The notes below the pieces were generated by a model. That model was not told where the DNA came from. It worked only from the letters and a program-made list of their open reading frames with translations, and ran no database searches. From Microcaldota archaeon (lineage in GTDB: Archaea; Micrarchaeota; Micrarchaeia; Micrarchaeales; CABMGC01), in the NCBI GenBank assembly GCA_021821605.1, contig JAKACG010000031.1, forward strand, positions 1 to 8,754: 8,754 nucleotides of DNA, written 5' to 3'. The position numbers and the translations under genes were made by a program. Positions 5,762-8,754 of the stretch are shown here, piece by piece. The stretch's first letter is position 1. Each line of letters starts with the position of its first letter.

Positions 5762-8722
5762 TTATTCATTTTTAGTTGTAGCATCTTTATTGTCATTGAA
5801 TACATATCTTTCACCATTGTCATCGTATGGGGTGTAATCTCTCAAATTAGAACCTCTGTTGCCTTTTTCTGAAGAGTTATTAGACAATCCCTTGATTATG
5901 TAATATATTGCTATTATTAAAATTATAAATAAAAGTATTGGAACTCCAAATTTATTAAGGAAATTTTCTATCTGAGCCTTGAGTATTTGATTTCCTGAGG
6001 AAGTGGAGTTTTGTATAGCCGTTGTTGTTTGCGTACTAGAGGTTGTTTTAGGCGTAGGAAGATTTGAGCTGAAAATACCTATCGTAGAACCAGAAAGTAC
6101 AGGCATAGTTAAGATACAGTTTTTAATGTTTTTAGTAAAGTTATTTTCTGCAACCCATTGATTCTTAACAAGTAGATATGGCTTAATAGAAACTGATTGA
6201 TTTTTACAAGAGTAATGTATGTTAGTGGTTATTGAGATATTTTTTTCTGAAGGACTTTTCAAACTTATATTAAATATTGATAAAGTTTTATTGTATGTTT
6301 TTGGAATATTGGCATATACAGATCCAAGTATTGAAAATGATAGATTTGCAGATGTATTAACCGAAGACGTCACTAAAATTGAAATATTTTGATTTTCACT
6401 AGATATGAACATTGGTTTTGATTTTAATAGAGCTATATGTATGCTAAGATTATTTTCATAAAAGTTTGAAGCAAGAGTAATATTGTCTGATTTAGGTTCT
6501 ACTATAGATATATAATTATTTTTTGGTATGGTTGCAAAGGTGGTATTTGCAATAGGAAATATAGTTGTTTCTATTACAGTTGTTGTTATTGTTGTTTTTG
6601 GAGGCGCATGAGAGAAAAATTCTAGCTTAGCATTTTCTTTGCCTAAAACAAATGAGGTGCCATTAAGAGCTACGGTACATCCATATGTATTGTTTATTAA
6701 TTTTGGAGATTCCCCTATGTTAAGAGTATAATTTAAATTGTTCAGAGACACCACAATAGAACTTGGTGATAGAGAAATAACATCTCCAGATATTGCTTGG
6801 CCACATATTCCAAAATTAAATCTTGAAGAAACAACAAGATCCGATACTAGATAACCATATTGAGTAGCTGTTATAGCACCATAATAACCAGATGTAGGTG
6901 TTGTGGTAGATGTAGAAGTTGAGGTAGAGGTTGAGGTAGAGGTAGATGTAGAAGTAGTGCTAATAGGTAACGTAGTTGTTGAAGATGTGCTGGTTGTGCT
7001 AGTAGTACTTATTGTACTTAAAATTGAAGTTGTTGATGTAGTAGATGTTGTAGAAGTTGTAGAAATAATTGATGAAGTAGTAGGAGACGTAGTATAACTT
7101 GTTGTTTGAGATGTTGAGGTTGTTGAGACTGTTGAAGTTGATGATTCTGTAGAGGTTGTTGATTCTGTAGATGTAGTTGATACTGTTGAAGTTGTTGATA
7201 CGGTTGAGGTAGTTGAAACTGTTGAAGTTGTTGATACGGTTGAGGTAGTTGATATAGTTGAAGTAGTTGAGACTGTTGAAGTTGATGATACGGTTGAGGT
7301 AGTTGATACAGTTGAAGTGGTTGAGACTGTTGAAGTTGATGATGTTGTTGAGGTAGAGGTTGTCGGTTGAATGCCAGAATTTACTTGTAGAGGTTCTATC
7401 CAAGAGGTAATTGAACCGGTTTGACCGTTATACTGCCCAGTTAACCAAAATTCAGTACCAGAAGTGCCTATAGAAGAACCTGACCAATCGCCATATCTTG
7501 TATTTACAGGTTGTGTTCCTGATTTGATTGTAAAGTATTGGGCTATAGTATCTGCAGGAGTATTATTAAAACGGAAAGCATCGCCTATACTTCCATATAT
7601 TGAAGCGTTGGAGAAATCGTATAGTATAGATACATCACCATATTTATCTATAGCTATAGATGGGTTAAAGTAATTCACGATATAATTTGTATTCTGTATT
7701 CTAAAATTTTGCAGAACGTCCCCAGTAGAAGCATTTATTTCATATACAAGTATACATACGGAAACTGTAGCACAAAAATTAGTATTATGTGCATACCATA
7801 TATTTCCATTATAAAACGCACCTGCTTGACCACCAGTAGCAAAGGTCATAGCTGGACCAGGACCGTTACTAAAATTATTTGTATAATAATCTACATATCC
7901 ATCATAAACAGAACTGCCCTGGTAGTTTGTATTTATCTGTGTAGCGGATGGATTTTCTGCTGAGCCTGAAATTTTAATAAATCCAACGGGATTTCCAACC
8001 CTAAGATCGTAAACTATATAAATAGAGTTAGAAGAAGCACCTATTGTATCTATAGGTTGGCCATATAAAAAGTAATTAAATACCAATTTAGAAAATGATA
8101 ACTGGTTTTGATTTATAAGTTTGGTTTTGTTTATTACAAATACAGTAGAGTTTTCAAATGCTCCTCCATTGAAAATATCTGTACTGATTACTATCTTATT
8201 TCCACTTACTCCTAATTGAGCATAATCATTAAAATCTGCTTGAGGAATAATATAACTATACCATCCACCAAAGATATTTCCAGTTTGAGAGACATCTAAA
8301 AATGTCTCGCCTATAGCTCCAACCTCAAATATCCAACGATTTGTAGTTGGATCATAATAGAATTGTGGATTAGGTCCTGCACCTAAATTTGGTGGGTCTG
8401 CATTTCCTAAAAATGCGCCAGATGTGCTATAAACATTTATATTTCCAACAGAAAGCTGAGCCACTATTGTGCCATTTGAGTATATTTCAGGACATAAAAG
8501 ATCATTATTTGAAGAAATAGTAAAGGAGTGACCAGCCCAACCAGATAAAGATGTTATAGAAGGTGTGCTAAAAATGCTTTGAGTATAGGTTGTCTTTGCC
8601 TGAAGAGTTATGCCCTCAATATTGGTAAAGTATAAAATATTTAATAAAATAAAAAGGATTAGAATAGAAGAAAATAACAATAGTAACTGATTTTGTATTT
8701 TTTCTTTATAAATTTCTTTCAT
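5762..8722 (-). CDS. Mucin-like membrane-anchored surface glycoprotein with propeller-like head
   Basis: I do not recognise a named family for the whole 986 aa. In order: a basic N-terminus, then a hydrophobic segment 13-32 (signal peptide or anchor; possible cleavage after Ala42). An ectodomain about 70-448 resembles secreted propeller-like proteins: YDPTTNRWIFEV (123-134), DYAQLGVSGNKIVIST (166-181), NPSIAIDKYGDVSILY (353-368) and RYGDWSGSSIG..GTEFWLTGQY (409-431), close to the bacterial pattern 'rWGDYS....d..tFW...eY'. A Ser/Thr stalk spans 453-611. A second beta-rich ectodomain (612-885) holds 14 N-x-S/T sequons and possible disulfides Cys640/Cys682 and Cys839/Cys869. A second Thr/Ser-rich stretch spans 886-909, then a TM at about 927-944 and a charged 42-residue tail, probably cytoplasmic. 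Heavy glycosylation and a role in the cell envelope, adhesion or host contact are inference. The ATG at 8722 is backed by a TATA-like box. It is followed after 70 bp by the coiled-coil gene. Confidence 0.85.
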   Translation of the reverse strand: MKEIYKEKIQNQLLLLFSSILILFILLNILYFTNIEGITLQAKTTYTQSIFSTPSITSLSGWAGHSFTISSNNDLLCPEIYSNGTIVAQLSVGNINVYSTSGAFLGNADPPNLGAGPNPQFYYDPTTNRWIFEVGAIGETFLDVSQTGNIFGGWYSYIIPQADFNDYAQLGVSGNKIVISTDIFNGGAFENSTVFVINKTKLINQNQLSFSKLVFNYFLYGQPIDTIGASSNSIYIVYDLRVGNPVGFIKISGSAENPSATQINTNYQGSSVYDGYVDYYTNNFSNGPGPAMTFATGGQAGAFYNGNIWYAHNTNFCATVSVCILVYEINASTGDVLQNFRIQNTNYIVNYFNPSIAIDKYGDVSILYDFSNASIYGSIGDAFRFNNTPADTIAQYFTIKSGTQPVNTRYGDWSGSSIGTSGTEFWLTGQYNGQTGSITSWIEPLQVNSGIQPTTSTSTTSSTSTVSTTSTVSTTSTVSSTSTVSTTSTISTTSTVSTTSTVSTTSTVSTTSTVSTTSTESTTSTESSTSTVSTTSTSQTTSYTTSPTTSSIISTTSTTSTTSTTSILSTISTTSTTSTSSTTTLPISTTSTSTSTSTSTSTSTSTTTPTSGYYGAITATQYGYLVSDLVVSSRFNFGICGQAISGDVISLSPSSIVVSLNNLNYTLNIGESPKLINNTYGCTVALNGTSFVLGKENAKLEFFSHAPPKTTITTTVIETTIFPIANTTFATIPKNNYISIVEPKSDNITLASNFYENNLSIHIALLKSKPMFISSENQNISILVTSSVNTSANLSFSILGSVYANIPKTYNKTLSIFNISLKSPSEKNISITTNIHYSCKNQSVSIKPYLLVKNQWVAENNFTKNIKNCILTMPVLSGSTIGIFSSNLPTPKTTSSTQTTTAIQNSTSSGNQILKAQIENFLNKFGVPILLFIILIIAIYYIIKGLSNNSSEKGNRGSNLRDYTPYDDNGERYVFNDNKDATTKNE
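6905..6952 (-). repeat. Hexanucleotide array, eight Ser-Thr dipeptides
   Basis: Eight perfect-length 6-nt units encode (Ser-Thr)8, residues 591-606 of the surface protein. Units differ only at one or two bases (for example ggtaga, tgtaga, ggttga on the plus strand). Copy-number change by slippage would keep the frame. Confidence 0.9.
7109..7342 (-). repeat. Tandem array of thirteen 18-nt units coding STTSTV-type hexapeptides
   Basis: Residues 461-538 are thirteen contiguous hexapeptides of pattern S-[ST]-T-S-T-[V/I/E/S], 18 nt each. At DNA level the units fall into classes that recur in order (see the higher-order repeat finding), showing recent in-frame duplication. The plus-strand 18-mer actgttgaagttgatgat occurs identically at 7128, 7272 and 7326 (the last copy runs one base past the unit edge). 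Confidence 0.92.
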
Positions 8723-8736
8723 TTTTAACTACCAGT

Positions 8737-8750
8737 ATTATATATAAAAT
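8737..8750 (-). promoter_or_regulatory. TATA box of the surface-protein gene
   Basis: The minus strand reads ATTTTATATATAAT, with the core centred about 22-26 nt upstream of the ATG at 8722. This matches an archaeal TATA box driving a leaderless or nearly leaderless transcript. No Shine-Dalgarno lies between it and the ATG. Confidence 0.55.
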
Positions 8751-8754
8751 TAGA

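Larger units (their letters stand above)
6890..7366 (-). repeat. Low-complexity region encoding the Ser/Thr stalk
   Basis: This is the whole segment coding for residues 453-611 of the surface protein, almost only Thr and Ser with sporadic Val, Glu, Ile and Pro. It contains three sub-blocks: the 18-nt tandem array (7109-7342), a middle block of 9-nt STT triplets (around residues 554-580) and a 6-nt Ser-Thr array (6905-6952). The frame stays open and in register through all three, indicating selection for an extended, O-glycosylatable stalk. Confidence 0.9.

Noticed and set aside
6950..6975. LPIST in the stalk as a sortase-like LPxTG signal
   Set aside because: It is in the middle of the stalk, lacks the Gly, and has no adjacent hydrophobic segment and basic tail; the C-terminal TM has no PGF-type motif either.
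6903..7097. Plus-strand frame of Val-Glu/Val-Asp repeats
   Set aside because: It is the antisense image of the Ser-Thr hexanucleotide array, with no promoter or plausible protein.
7109..7342. CRISPR-like array from regularly spaced repeats
   Set aside because: The units are contiguous without unique spacers and are in-frame coding sequence.
6999..7403. Minus-strand 134-codon frame rich in Asn, Tyr, Ile and Phe within the stalk-coding region
   Set aside because: It is the out-of-frame reading of the Ser/Thr repeats; its periodicity is inherited from the 18-nt units, and the true frame is open for 986 codons.

Overview
This is an AT-rich window whose protein families and promoter architecture point to an archaeon. 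The enolase has the archaeal-style end (KTGTIGGER..AKHNELIRIEE). AT-rich TATA-like boxes sit about 23-33 nt upstream of start codons with almost no room for a leader or Shine-Dalgarno. A long Ser/Thr-repeat membrane-anchored surface protein is also present. Small AT-rich archaea of the DPANN/ARMAN type (Micrarchaeota or Parvarchaeota) often look like this, but that placement is inference and no rRNA or ribosomal protein is present to test it.

Layout. Positions 1-993 (+) hold the 3' four-fifths of an enolase gene whose start lies before the window. After an 83-bp convergent gap, every other gene is on the minus strand. In transcription order they are: a 986-aa mucin-like surface protein (8722-5762), an unrecognised 407-aa helical/coiled-coil protein (5691-4468), a CLC-family chloride channel/transporter with two CBS domains (4394-2643), a short MazG-like nucleotide pyrophosphohydrolase (2606-2286), a six-TM TMEM175/DUF1211-like putative potassium channel (2289-1675), and a 198-aa protein that may be a very divergent CYTH (triphosphate-tunnel) protein (1673-1077).

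The last four genes are packed tightly, with gaps of 36 nt, a 4-nt ATGA overlap, and 1 nt, and probably form one transcription unit. It combines an anion channel/transporter with nucleotide-sensing CBS domains, a putative cation channel, an NTP pyrophosphatase and perhaps a triphosphate-binding protein. This suggests ion homeostasis linked to nucleotide housekeeping, but no function can be proved from sequence alone. The two upstream genes have 70-73-bp spacers, each with its own TATA-like element, and are probably transcribed separately.

The most unusual objects are the surface protein (propeller-like head, 18-nt tandem repeats with a 54-nt higher-order period, a sequon-dense second ectodomain, and a hydrophobic segment at each end) and the possible CYTH protein. 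The CLC protein keeps the gating Glu but has Val at the internal proton-Glu position. No RNA gene, CRISPR array, insertion sequence or attachment site was seen, and no gap between genes exceeds about 85 bases.
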